A stretch of 64,000 nt of DNA, taken from positions 237,501 through 301,500 of the forward strand of contig NZ_JADFFK010000004.1 in assembly GCF_015223355.1 (NCBI RefSeq). Direction: 5' to 3'. Positions 44,686-52,627 of this stretch are shown here, piece after piece (the stretch's first letter is position 1; every line of letters begins with the position of its first letter). The notes beneath the pieces are model-generated. The model was not told where the DNA came from. It was given only the letters and a program-made list of their open reading frames with translations, and searched no databases. The stretch comes from Salipiger mangrovisoli (GTDB taxonomy: Bacteria; Pseudomonadota; Alphaproteobacteria; Rhodobacterales; Rhodobacteraceae). A program made the translations under genes and the position numbers.

Positions 44686-46382
44686 GCGTCGGGATCATCA
44701 TGCTGGTGCACACCGCCTTCGACCGGGCCGAACAGGCGGCGCGGCACTGGGCGACGGCCGGTTGCCCGGTGGTGATCCACGTGGACCAGAACGTGCCGCA
44801 GGCGACCTACGGGGCTTTCGCCAAGGCACTGTCGGACGTGCCGCAGGTGTTGTTCTCGCGCCGGCACCGCTGCGAATGGGGCACCTGGGGTCTGGTGGCC
44901 GCCAGTCAGGACGCCGCCGAGCTGATGCTTGAGCGCTTCATCGACGTGCGCCACGTCTACCTCACGTCCGGGTCCTGCCTGCCGCTGCGCCCGGTGGATG
45001 AACTGATCGACTATCTCAATGCGCGGCCCCACACCGACTTCATCGAAAGTGCCACCACCGCCGACGTGCCCTGGACGGTGGGCGGACTGGATGAAGAGCG
45101 GTTCACCTTGTTCTTCCCCTTCTCCTGGCGCCGAAACCGATTTCTCTTCGACCGGCTGGTCGAGGTGCAGCGAAGGCTGCGCGTTTCGCGCCGCATTCCG
45201 AGGGGCCTGGTGCCGCATATGGGCAGCCAGTGGTGGTGCCTGACCCGACACACGCTTTCGGCGATCCTGACGGCCCCGGAACGGCGCCGGCGCGATCGCT
45301 ACTTCAGACGCGTCTGGATCCCCGACGAGAGCTACTTTCAGACCCTCGCCCGGCTCTACTCGCGCAAGATCGAAAGCCGCTCCCTGACGCTGTCGAAATT
45401 CGACTTCCAGGGCAAGCCGCACATCTTCTACGACGACCACCTGCAACTGCTGCGCCGGTCCGACTGTTTCGTCGCGCGCAAGATTTGGCCCCATGCAGAC
45501 CGGCTCTACCGGGCGTTCCTCAGCCAGTCCGAGAGCGAGGCGAACTTGCAGGAACCACGCCCCGGCAAGATCGACCGCATCTTCGCGAAGGCTGTGGACC
45601 GCCGGACCCGCGGGCGCGCCGGGCTCTACATGCAGTCCCGTTTTCCCAACCATGGCTGGGAGAACGGCGTAACCGCCGCGCCCTACTCCGTGTTCCAGGG
45701 CTTCGCCGAACTGTTCCAGGATTTCGTGCCCTGGCTGGCGCGCGCCACGGGGACGCAGGTGCATGGCCACCTCTTCGCCGCCGAGCGGGCCGAGTTCGCG
45801 GGCGGGCAACGGGTGCTGAACGGGGCACTCTCTGACAATGCCGGGCTGCGCGACTGGAACCAGAAGGCGTTTCTGACCAACCTGATCTGGAACACCCGCG
45901 GAACCCGGCAGTGTTTCCAGTTCGGGCCGCGCGATTCCACGGATGTGATGTGGCATCTCGTCCGCGACCCCAACGCGCAGATCAGCGTGGTCTCGGGGGC
46001 CTGGGCCGTGCCTCTCTTCCGCTCCGGCGGCGACTTCTCGGCTCTGCGCGCCGAGGCGGCGGCGTTGCAAAAGGCCGAGCACCAGCTGCTCGACCAGCTG
46101 CGCTCGCCCGAGGCCAAGGCCCGCATCCGGATCTGGACCATGGCCGAGTTCATCGAGGCGCCGATGGAACCGCTCCAGCTGATCATCGACGAGATTGGCC
46201 AGAAAGAACCACGCCGGCTGGCCGAAGCCCCCATCATGCAGGACCTGGCCGGTTTCGGGCGCTTCCTGCAAGACCTCAAGAACCAGGGAATGCATCCCTA
46301 CCTGATGGGCGATTTCCCCGTCGAGCCGGCCCCGCGCCCCAGCGCCTCGCCCGCGCGCAAACCCTACCTCGTCAAGAACTGA
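44682..46382 (+). CDS. Core-2/I-branching-type N-acetylglucosaminyltransferase (GT14) with extra C-terminal domain
   Basis: 566 residues, GTG start coupled to the upstream gene (GTGA). Residues 1-270 are a GT14 branching domain: GIIMLVHTAFDRAEQAARHW, VYLTSGSCLPLRPVDELIDY, MGSQWWCLTR and IPDESYFQTL are characteristic. In animals such enzymes make beta-1,6-GlcNAc branches; bacterial members are mostly uncharacterised. Residues about 290-550 form a second domain (NHGWENGVTAAPYSVFQGFA, RQCFQFGPRDSTDVMWHL) of the kind known only as a DUF in Rhodobacteraceae GT14 proteins. Precedes a sulfotransferase, a pairing I have seen in this family. Confidence 0.85.
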   Translation: MSVGIIMLVHTAFDRAEQAARHWATAGCPVVIHVDQNVPQATYGAFAKALSDVPQVLFSRRHRCEWGTWGLVAASQDAAELMLERFIDVRHVYLTSGSCLPLRPVDELIDYLNARPHTDFIESATTADVPWTVGGLDEERFTLFFPFSWRRNRFLFDRLVEVQRRLRVSRRIPRGLVPHMGSQWWCLTRHTLSAILTAPERRRRDRYFRRVWIPDESYFQTLARLYSRKIESRSLTLSKFDFQGKPHIFYDDHLQLLRRSDCFVARKIWPHADRLYRAFLSQSESEANLQEPRPGKIDRIFAKAVDRRTRGRAGLYMQSRFPNHGWENGVTAAPYSVFQGFAELFQDFVPWLARATGTQVHGHLFAAERAEFAGGQRVLNGALSDNAGLRDWNQKAFLTNLIWNTRGTRQCFQFGPRDSTDVMWHLVRDPNAQISVVSGAWAVPLFRSGGDFSALRAEAAALQKAEHQLLDQLRSPEAKARIRIWTMAEFIEAPMEPLQLIIDEIGQKEPRRLAEAPIMQDLAGFGRFLQDLKNQGMHPYLMGDFPVEPAPRPSASPARKPYLVKN

Positions 46383-46388
46383 GCTTTC

Positions 46389-47816
46389 ATGTCTGACCGT
46401 TTCGACAGTTTCGTCGTCTTCGCCGAAATGCGCACCGGCTCGAATTTCCTCGAGACCAACCTCAATGCGCTGGACGGCGTCACCTGCCACGGTGAGGCCT
46501 TCAATCCTCATTTCATCGGCTACCCCAATGCGAGCGAAATCTTGGGCATCACCCAGCCCGAGCGCGACGCCGACCCGCAGCGTCTGCTGCAGGTGATCCG
46601 TGAGAGAACACCCGGCCTCGGCGGTTTCCGCTTCTTCCACGACCACGATCCGCGCGTGCTGCAGACGCTGCTGGATGATGCCCGCATCGCCAAGATCGTG
46701 CTGACCCGCAACCCGGTCGAGAGCTACGTCAGCTGGAAGATCGCGCAAAGCACCGGCCAGTGGAAGCTGACCAACGTGAGCAAGCGCAAGGACGCGCAGG
46801 TCGCTTTCGATGGACCGGAGTTCGAGGACCATCTTGCGCGGTTGCAGGACTTCCAGCTGCATCTGATGAAGGCGCTTCAGGTCAGCGGGCAGACGGCCTT
46901 CCATGTCGCCTATGAGGACCTGCAGGATATCGCCGCGATGAATGGCCTGGCCAAGTGGCTCGGCGTCCCTGCAAGGCTGGAGTCGCTTGACACCAAGCTG
47001 AAGCGCCAGAACCCCGAGCCGGTGGAGCACAAGGTCGCCAACCCCGAGGAGATGGAGCGCGCGCTGGCGCGTCTCGATCGGTTCAACCTGGCGCGCACTC
47101 CGAACTTCGAGCCGCGCCGTGGACCCGCGGTTCCATCTTATGTCGCCGCAGCGGATACGGCGCTGCTCTACATGCCGATCCAATCAGGTCCCACCGGGGC
47201 GGTGCGGCGCTGGCTCTGTGAGCTGGACGGGGTCTCTTTGGACGCGCTCGTGAGCACCTTCAGCCAGAAGGATCTGAGGCAATGGAAGCGCGCACGGCCG
47301 GGGCATCGCAGCTTCACGGTGGTTCGCCATCCCCTCGCGCGCGCGCATGAGGTCTTTTGCACGCGCATCCTGTCCACCGGACCCGGCAGCTTCGGCCGCA
47401 TCCGCAACACCCTGCGCCGGACCCACGGGCTGGCGCTGCCCGAGGGGGCGCCGGGGCCGGACTACAGCCTTGCGCAGCACCGCGCCGCCTTCGCCGCCTT
47501 CCTTGGCTTCCTGAAGACCAATCTTGCCGGGCAGACCGCCATCCGGGTCGATGGTCATTGGGCCTCGCAAGCGCAGTGCTTGCAGGGCATAGCCGAGTTC
47601 ACCCTGCCCGACATGATCGTCCGCGAAGAGGAAATGGCGGTCTATCTGCCGGCGCTCGCGATGCAGGTCGGCCACGCAGCTCCGCCCGAGCCTGAGCAGC
47701 ATGCCGAGGCCGCACCCCATGCGCTGGCGGATGTTTACGATGACGCACTCGAGGCGCTCGCGCGCGAGGCCTACCAGCGCGACTACCTGATGTTCGGATT
47801 CGGCGACTGGCGCTGA
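46389..47816 (+). CDS. Double-domain sulfotransferase
   Basis: 475 residues. The first half (1-250) is a PAPS-dependent sulfotransferase of the Stf0 type: 5'-phosphosulfate loop at 11-22 (FAEMRTGSNFLE) and 3'-phosphate motif LTRNPVESYVSWK at 105-117. The second half restarts with YMPIQSGPTGAVRRWL (261-276), a loop-like segment, and VVRHPLARAHEVF (311-323), the HPL-A form of the 3'-phosphate motif of carbohydrate sulfotransferases. So two sulfotransferase-like modules are fused; the second loop lacks the usual Lys. Likely sulfates the polysaccharide made by the cluster. Confidence 0.8.
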   Translation: MSDRFDSFVVFAEMRTGSNFLETNLNALDGVTCHGEAFNPHFIGYPNASEILGITQPERDADPQRLLQVIRERTPGLGGFRFFHDHDPRVLQTLLDDARIAKIVLTRNPVESYVSWKIAQSTGQWKLTNVSKRKDAQVAFDGPEFEDHLARLQDFQLHLMKALQVSGQTAFHVAYEDLQDIAAMNGLAKWLGVPARLESLDTKLKRQNPEPVEHKVANPEEMERALARLDRFNLARTPNFEPRRGPAVPSYVAAADTALLYMPIQSGPTGAVRRWLCELDGVSLDALVSTFSQKDLRQWKRARPGHRSFTVVRHPLARAHEVFCTRILSTGPGSFGRIRNTLRRTHGLALPEGAPGPDYSLAQHRAAFAAFLGFLKTNLAGQTAIRVDGHWASQAQCLQGIAEFTLPDMIVREEEMAVYLPALAMQVGHAAPPEPEQHAEAAPHALADVYDDALEALAREAYQRDYLMFGFGDWR

Positions 47817-47847
47817 TCCGCGGCGCACCGCAGCCCAGCGCGCCAAA

Positions 47848-47880
47848 GCAAAAGGAGCGGACCCTTCGGCCCGCTCCCCT
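47848..47880 (-). terminator. Terminator at the end of ptsN
   Basis: GGAGCGG and CCGCTCC form a 7-bp stem with a 10-base loop, followed on the minus strand by TTTTGCTTTG. It lies between the convergent sulfotransferase and ptsN genes and may serve both. Confidence 0.6.
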
Positions 47881-47908
47881 GTTGCGTCCTGCTCATGTCC
47901 GCGCCAGC

Positions 47909-48373
47909 TCAGGCCGCCTGGGAGGAGCGATCCTCGGTCAGCACGGCATAGAGCGTGGAAGGATCGGGGTTCGCCCGGAGCTTGGTGCAGAGCGCCGCGT
48001 CGCGCAGCGAGCGGGAAACCAGCGCCAGCGCCTTCAGGTGCTCAACGCCCGCGTCTTCGGGGGCGAAAAGGGCGAAGACGATGTCCACCGGCTGGCGGTC
48101 CACCGCTTCGAATTCGACGGGTTTCTCCAGCAGGATGAACACGCCGTGCACCTGATCGATTCCGGGAATCCGCGCATGCGGCAGCGCCACGCCGTGGCCC
48201 ACGCCGGTGGGACCGAGGCTTTCGCGCTCCATCAGAGCCTCCACGGCCGAGGCCGCGTGAATGCCATAGGCGGATTCGGCCAGCTCGGCGATGTCATGCA
48301 TCAGCCGCTTCTTGCTGCTTGCCGCCGCGACGACCTTCACGGCCTGCGGTTTCAGGAGTTCAAGAAAGGTCAT
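47909..48373 (-). CDS. ptsN: PTS IIA-like nitrogen regulatory protein PtsN
   Basis: EIIA(Ntr) of the nitrogen phosphotransferase system, regulatory rather than sugar transporting. 154 residues. The phosphorylated His is in GVALPHARIPG; MERESLGPTGVGHG precedes it. In alphaproteobacteria it modulates stringent response, potassium transport and PHB accumulation. Start at ATG 48373 gives MTFLELLKPQAVK, family-like; a longer frame to 48412 is less likely. It follows hpf by 54 bases, the standard neighbour. Confidence 0.92.
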   Translation of the reverse strand: MTFLELLKPQAVKVVAAASSKKRLMHDIAELAESAYGIHAASAVEALMERESLGPTGVGHGVALPHARIPGIDQVHGVFILLEKPVEFEAVDRQPVDIVFALFAPEDAGVEHLKALALVSRSLRDAALCTKLRANPDPSTLYAVLTEDRSSQAA

Positions 48374-48427
48374 TGACCGCCCTTTACTGTCTGCTCGAAG
48401 GCGCCGATCCACCGGCTGTCCTGTCCT

Positions 48428-48994
48428 TTACGGATCGATCCAGCCGATATTGCCGTCCTCACGCCGATAAACGACGTTCACGCCATCCTTCTTCTCATTG
48501 CGAAAGACCAGCACGGGAGCTCCGGCCAGTTCCATCTGCATAACGGCTTCGCCGACAGTCAGAGAAGGGATTTTCGTCTCCATCTCCGCCACGATGATCG
48601 GCTGCAGCGTTTCGGGCTCGTCGTAGTCCTGCGAGTCCTCTTCGCGCGCGAGGATATACGAGGCCGCGTTGTGGAGTTCAACGGGCTCCAGGCGATCCTT
48701 GTGATGGTCCTTCAGCCGCCGCTTGTAGCGGCGCAGCTGCTTGTCGATCTTTTCGCCGCAGCCGTCAAAGGCGGCATAGATCTCGGTGGCCTTGTCCTTG
48801 GCCGAGGTGGTCAGCCCCGTGGAGAGGTGGACCGTGACCTCGCAGACATATTCATGCGCACTCTTGGAAAAGGTGATACTTGCATCGGTCGGGCGCCCGG
48901 AATACTTCCCGAAAACCTCGCCAAGCTCTTGTTTGACATGAGTTTGGAGCGCGTCGCCGATATCGATCTGCTTACCCGTGATCTGATAGCGCAT
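48428..48994 (-). CDS. hpf: Long-form ribosome hibernation promoting factor
   Basis: 188 residues. N-terminal ribosome-binding domain (QITGKQIDIGDALQTHVKQE; RLKDHHKD) and the C-terminal dimerisation domain of long HPF (PSLTVGEAVMQMELAGAPVL, EDGNIGWIDP). Long HPF alone drives 100S ribosome dimers in stationary phase, so no RMF partner is needed. Gene order lptCAB-hpf-ptsN matches the rpoN region of other proteobacteria. GAAGGAA is upstream of the ATG. The gap 48995-49245 upstream contains no gene I can support; a TTGACA is present there (minus strand) but without a convincing -10. Confidence 0.93.
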   Translation of the reverse strand: MRYQITGKQIDIGDALQTHVKQELGEVFGKYSGRPTDASITFSKSAHEYVCEVTVHLSTGLTTSAKDKATEIYAAFDGCGEKIDKQLRRYKRRLKDHHKDRLEPVELHNAASYILAREEDSQDYDEPETLQPIIVAEMETKIPSLTVGEAVMQMELAGAPVLVFRNEKKDGVNVVYRREDGNIGWIDP

Positions 48995-49245
48995 CTTTGT
49001 TCCTTCTCTCTTTGGATCCGTATCGCATCCAGCCCGAGGGCTGCCTCAGATGTGGTGCGGATCAGGGGTGACGCAAGCCCGCTGCAGAATGGGTCCGGGG
49101 GTCCCTCTCCTCTGGGGACGCGTGTTCCGGAGCTGCAGAATAACGGTGCGTCATACCCTCATTTGAGGTCAGCATCCCCCGATTTGTCAATCATCTGTCG
49201 CATTGGGGTGAGCGCATCATAGGCGGATTCTCACGGAGAATGGCT

Positions 49246-50004
49246 TCAGCTGATGCGGAAATTCTCGCCAAGGTAAACACGGCGCACGTTTTCGTTCTGC
49301 ACCACCTCGGCCGGGGTTCCGGACATCAGCACATGACCGTCGTGCAGGATATAGGCGCGATCGACAATCTCGAGCGTCTCGCGAACGTTATGGTCGGTGA
49401 TCAGCACGCCGATGCCGCGCTTTTTCAGATCGGCAACGAGGTGGCGAATGTCACCAACGCTGATCGGGTCAACCCCGGCGAAGGGCTCGTCGAGCAGCAG
49501 GTACTTGGGATTCGCCGCAAGGCAACGGGCGATTTCTACGCGGCGTCGTTCACCACCGGACAGCGCCAGCGCGGGGGCGCGGCGCAAGTGCTCTATCGAG
49601 AAGCTGCCGAGCAGCTCCTCCAGCCGTTCGCGGCGACGGTGGCGGTCGCTCTCGGCGATATCGAGTACCGCCGCGATGTTGTCCTCGACCGAAAGGCCAC
49701 GGAAGATCGACTTTTCCTGCGGCAGGTAGCCGATTCCCAGCCGCGCCCGGCGGTACATCGGCAGGAAGGTCACGTCACGGCCGTCTATGGTGACCTGCCC
49801 GCCCTCGGGGTTCACCAGTCCGGCGATCGAGTAGAAGGTGGTGGTCTTGCCGCAACCGTTCGGGCCAAGCAGGGCAACGACCTCGCCGCGGTCAAGCTTC
49901 AGGGTCACGTCGCGGATGACGGTGCGCTTGCGGTAGCTCTTGCGCAGGTGCTCGACCCGCAGGCCCTGGCTGCCTTCGGTCACCGTCAGGTTGGGGCGTG
50001 CCAT
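49246..50004 (-). CDS. lptB: LPS export ABC transporter ATPase LptB
   Basis: ATPase of the LptB2FG complex that extracts lipopolysaccharide from the inner membrane. 252 residues: Walker A GPNGCGKTTTFYSIAGL, Q-loop GYLPQEKSIFRGLSVEDNI, signature ALSGGERRRVEIAR, Walker B YLLLDEPFAGVDP and H-loop ITDHNVRETLEI. The strings after Walker A and in the Q-loop are LptB-specific. Starts one base inside the lptA stop (TGATG). LptF and LptG are encoded elsewhere. Confidence 0.95.
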   Translation of the reverse strand: MARPNLTVTEGSQGLRVEHLRKSYRKRTVIRDVTLKLDRGEVVALLGPNGCGKTTTFYSIAGLVNPEGGQVTIDGRDVTFLPMYRRARLGIGYLPQEKSIFRGLSVEDNIAAVLDIAESDRHRRRERLEELLGSFSIEHLRRAPALALSGGERRRVEIARCLAANPKYLLLDEPFAGVDPISVGDIRHLVADLKKRGIGVLITDHNVRETLEIVDRAYILHDGHVLMSGTPAEVVQNENVRRVYLGENFRIS

Positions 50005-50516
50005 CAGTTCTGCCCCTGCCCGCTGCTGCCCTGATTGATCACCGTCTGGACGCGGCCGGCCATCTGCGCCGTGCCATCCGTCAGGTTCACCACCATGCGC
50101 TCCGAGGTCAGCGCGTTGCCGCCCTGCGTCAGGAGGACGTTGCCGGTCATCACGACCGTGCCGGCATCGATGTCGTAATCGGCGCGCTCGGCCTCGGCGG
50201 CCTCTTCGCCGCTGACCAGAGTGACGCCGCCACTTGCCTCCATGCGCTGGATGCGCCCCTGGCTGCCGTTTTGGCCCTCGGCATAGACCACCAGAACACG
50301 CGGGGCCGCGAGACGCATGTCGCCCTGCCCGATGACCACGTTGCCGGTGTAGAGGGCAGTCCCGTTGCCCTGGTTCACCTCCAGCTGGTCGGCGGTCACC
50401 TCGACCGGAGCGCTGGTGTCCTGCGTCATGCCGCCGAACGTCACCTGCGTGCCCTGGGCAGCGGCAAGGCCGGCCCAGGCAATCAGGGCAATGGTCGAGG
50501 CAGCAATGCGAACCAT
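50004..50516 (-). CDS. lptA: Periplasmic LPS transport protein LptA
   Basis: 170 residues, periplasmic bridge protein that carries lipopolysaccharide to the outer membrane. Signal peptide VRIAASTIALIAWAGLAAA; mature part has the OstA-like beta-jellyroll repeats VEVTADQLEVNQGNGTALYT, GNVVIGQGDMRLAAPRVLVV and GNVLLTQGGNALTSERMVVN. A second ATG at 50531 overlaps the lptC stop (ATGAGTGA) and would add five residues; either start is possible. Lies between lptC and lptB. Confidence 0.9.
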   Translation of the reverse strand: MVRIAASTIALIAWAGLAAAQGTQVTFGGMTQDTSAPVEVTADQLEVNQGNGTALYTGNVVIGQGDMRLAAPRVLVVYAEGQNGSQGRIQRMEASGGVTLVSGEEAAEAERADYDIDAGTVVMTGNVLLTQGGNALTSERMVVNLTDGTAQMAGRVQTVINQGSSGQGQN

Positions 50517-50523
50517 GATGAAC

Positions 50524-51123
50524 TCACTCATTTTTCGGATCGTATATCAGCTTCACGCCGTCGGTGAAAAGCAGATGAACGTCTTCAGCCTCACCCGAGG
50601 TGGTGATTTTCAGCCGTCCAGCGCTGAAAGTCACCGATGGACCCTCGCCACTGACCGGCGCGAGCGTTTCGGCCTCGATACGGTCAAGGGCGGTTCGCAT
50701 GGTCTTTGTGACCATAACGTAACCGATCGAACTGGTGATCCGGACGCCGTTTTGCAGCAGCGCATTTTGCTGGCCCTCGTGGATTGTCGCAAGCTCGGAC
50801 TCCAGCGTCATGTGGCTGCCGTCGGACATGTCCATCACGGCCGAGAAGGCGTCGGCCTCCATGTCGCCGTCACCCTCACCCGTGGGCCTGGCCCGCGCCG
50901 CTGTCATGGTGATCGCATCGCCGCGCGCGGTGGTCCCGGAGTAGTGCGGCTCCACCACAACGGCGGAATCGGGCACGCTGCCTTCGGCGAAGGGCAAATC
51001 CTGCGATGTCTGCGTCGTCCGCGACAGCAGGAAAAGCGTCGAGAGAGAGGCCAGCGCCACCAGCGGCAGCAGGATCTTCAGCCAGGCAATCAGCCGCGAA
51101 TATGTATCACCACGCTGCACCAT
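50524..51123 (-). CDS. lptC: LPS export protein LptC
   Basis: 199 residues, single-pass inner-membrane protein that hands lipopolysaccharide from LptBFG to LptA. One membrane segment at about 12-34 (IAWLKILLPLVALASLSTLF), then a periplasmic beta-jellyroll with SAVVVEPHYSGTTARGDAIT and the C-terminal GVKLIYDPKN. Weakly conserved family; assigned from structure-like pattern and position before lptA and lptB. Starts two bases after the stop of the exonuclease gene upstream. Confidence 0.88.
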   Translation of the reverse strand: MVQRGDTYSRLIAWLKILLPLVALASLSTLFLLSRTTQTSQDLPFAEGSVPDSAVVVEPHYSGTTARGDAITMTAARARPTGEGDGDMEADAFSAVMDMSDGSHMTLESELATIHEGQQNALLQNGVRITSSIGYVMVTKTMRTALDRIEAETLAPVSGEGPSVTFSAGRLKITTSGEAEDVHLLFTDGVKLIYDPKNE

Positions 51124-51125
51124 GG

Positions 51126-51740
51126 TCAGGCATGGGCGAAGATATCGGTGTCCGGCCAGCCGGCAAGGTCGAGCCTCGCGCGGGTCGGCAGGAAATCGAA
51201 ACAGGCCTGCGCGATTTCGGCGCGGCCCTCGCGGTCCAGCATGGCGTCCAGCACGCTGCGCAGGCGATGAAGGTGAAGGACGTCCGAGGCGGCATAGTCG
51301 AGCTGCGCCGGGGTGAGGTCAGCCGCCCCCCAGTCGCTGGACTGCTGCTGCTTCGAGATGTCCACGCTCAACAACTCATGCGTGAGGTTCTTCAGCCCGT
51401 GGCGGTCGGTGTAGGTCCGTACGAGACGGCTGGCGATCTTGGTGCAATAGACCGGCTGCGCCAGCGCGCCGAAGGTCTGGTACATCGCGGCAATGTCGAA
51501 GCGGCCGAAATGGAAGAGCTTCAGCACCGCCGCATCCTCGAGCAGGCGGCACAGGTTGGGCGCCTCGGTCTGGCCCCGCGCGATCTGCACGAGATGAGCA
51601 TCGCCGTCCCCGCCCGAAAGCTGCACCACGCAGAGCCGGTCGCGCTGCGGATTGAGGCCCATGGTCTCGCAGTCGATCGCCACGACGGAACCAAGGTCGA
51701 GCCCGTCCGGCAGATCTCCCTGATAAAGATGGTTCGCCAT
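51126..51740 (-). CDS. RNase D-like 3'-5' exonuclease
   Basis: 204 residues containing only the DEDDy exonuclease domain: VAIDCETMGLNPQRDRLCVV (first Asp, Glu), KLFHFGRFDIAAMY (Asp) and LDYAASDVLHLHRLR (Tyr, last Asp). The HRDC domains of full RNase D are absent, as in many alphaproteobacterial homologues. Probably trims stable RNA or tRNA 3' ends. Heads the operon rnd-like/lptC/lptA/lptB, with two bases to lptC. Confidence 0.88.
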   Translation of the reverse strand: MANHLYQGDLPDGLDLGSVVAIDCETMGLNPQRDRLCVVQLSGGDGDAHLVQIARGQTEAPNLCRLLEDAAVLKLFHFGRFDIAAMYQTFGALAQPVYCTKIASRLVRTYTDRHGLKNLTHELLSVDISKQQQSSDWGAADLTPAQLDYAASDVLHLHRLRSVLDAMLDREGRAEIAQACFDFLPTRARLDLAGWPDTDIFAHA

Positions 51741-51966
51741 GATGGCCCCTTCGCTTGCAACTCACCTGCTGGACCGCACATAGGCCGCCGCCAGACTCCA
51801 TGCAACTCTACCCGTTCGGGCAAGACCGCCACATTCGGATCAGGAACCTCGCGAAATATGACAGGAACGGCCAGCCGTAAGGCCTTTTTTGGGCGTTAAC
51901 GCGGAGTGATTCGCACCTTCAGCTCGCGTAAACCTCATCACTGTAACATTTCGTGAGCCCGCTCGC

Positions 51967-52149
51967 TCACCTCTCGCGTGTCGCGAAAAGACCCGAGACT
52001 TCGGCAACCCGCCGACCCGAGCCGACACCCTGCCGCCCGTCTACGCGCGGCCAATTGTTTCTCGGCTCACAGGCGGGACACCGGCCCGGCGTCGGAACTC
52101 GGCCCAGATTGAAGCCGCATTTTGGACAAATGCCGAGATACCCCGGCAC
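51967..52149 (-). CDS. Possible zinc-ribbon mini-protein
   Basis: 60 codons from a GTG. The N-terminus reads GICPKCGFNLGRV and GRCPACEPRNNWPR, that is C-P-x-C, 12 residues, C-P-x-C, a classic zinc ribbon; the remainder is Arg/Gly-rich and nondescript. There is no clear ribosome site and an in-frame stop lies nine codons upstream, so it may be a genuine small gene, a truncated remnant of a larger zinc-ribbon gene, or chance. It sits in the long gap upstream of the sugar transferase gene. Confidence 0.3.
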   Translation of the reverse strand: MPGYLGICPKCGFNLGRVPTPGRCPACEPRNNWPRVDGRQGVGSGRRVAEVSGLFATRER

Positions 52150-52606
52150 TCCACGCGGACACGGAACAACCGGTCAGCACCCTCCCGCGTACTGTTTCCA
52201 AACCAACCACTGAAGCCACGGCACGAACGGTACGGACTCGCCTTGGAACACCGAAAATCCTCTTACGAAGCACGGGTTAGCGGCTGCGGAAGATCATCCC
52301 ATCCCTCTGGTCCAGGCACCTACCCGTTCGTCCCAAAGTTGCACTCTAAAGGTTCAGTTGACGTGAACTCGAGGCAAATGCATAACCAATCCTGTCGGCT
52401 GGAAAGCCTTATTTCCGCCACATCTCGGCGCTTGGGGGTTGGTGCTTCCACTTTTGGGAGTGTTTGTGAGTCTGCTGAAGTTCGTTCGGAACTGACACTC
52501 GGACATCGTTGGCATCCATGTATCGCATTGCACGTGGGCAATGCGCCCGGATGCTGCATGCCGAGCCGGATCCGGGCATTCGTGCCGCCTTGCATAGCTT
52601 CCGTCG
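52150..52606. other. Gene-free leader region with hairpins
   Basis: No supported gene in about 450 bases, and base composition is lower in GC than the flanks. It contains AGTTC-GTTCG-GAACT (52479-52493), the hairpin GCATTGC-ACGTGG-GCAATGC (52525-52544) and GCCCGGAT...ATCCGGGC (52545-52577) close to the sugar transferase start. Likely a promoter plus structured leader. Confidence 0.5.
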
Positions 52607-52627
52607 ATGAACCTCGGGGAGGTCGAT

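Noticed and set aside
44571..47183. Long antisense frame across the GT14 and sulfotransferase genes
   Set aside because: It spans two real plus-strand genes and resembles neither a known protein nor one with a plausible start.
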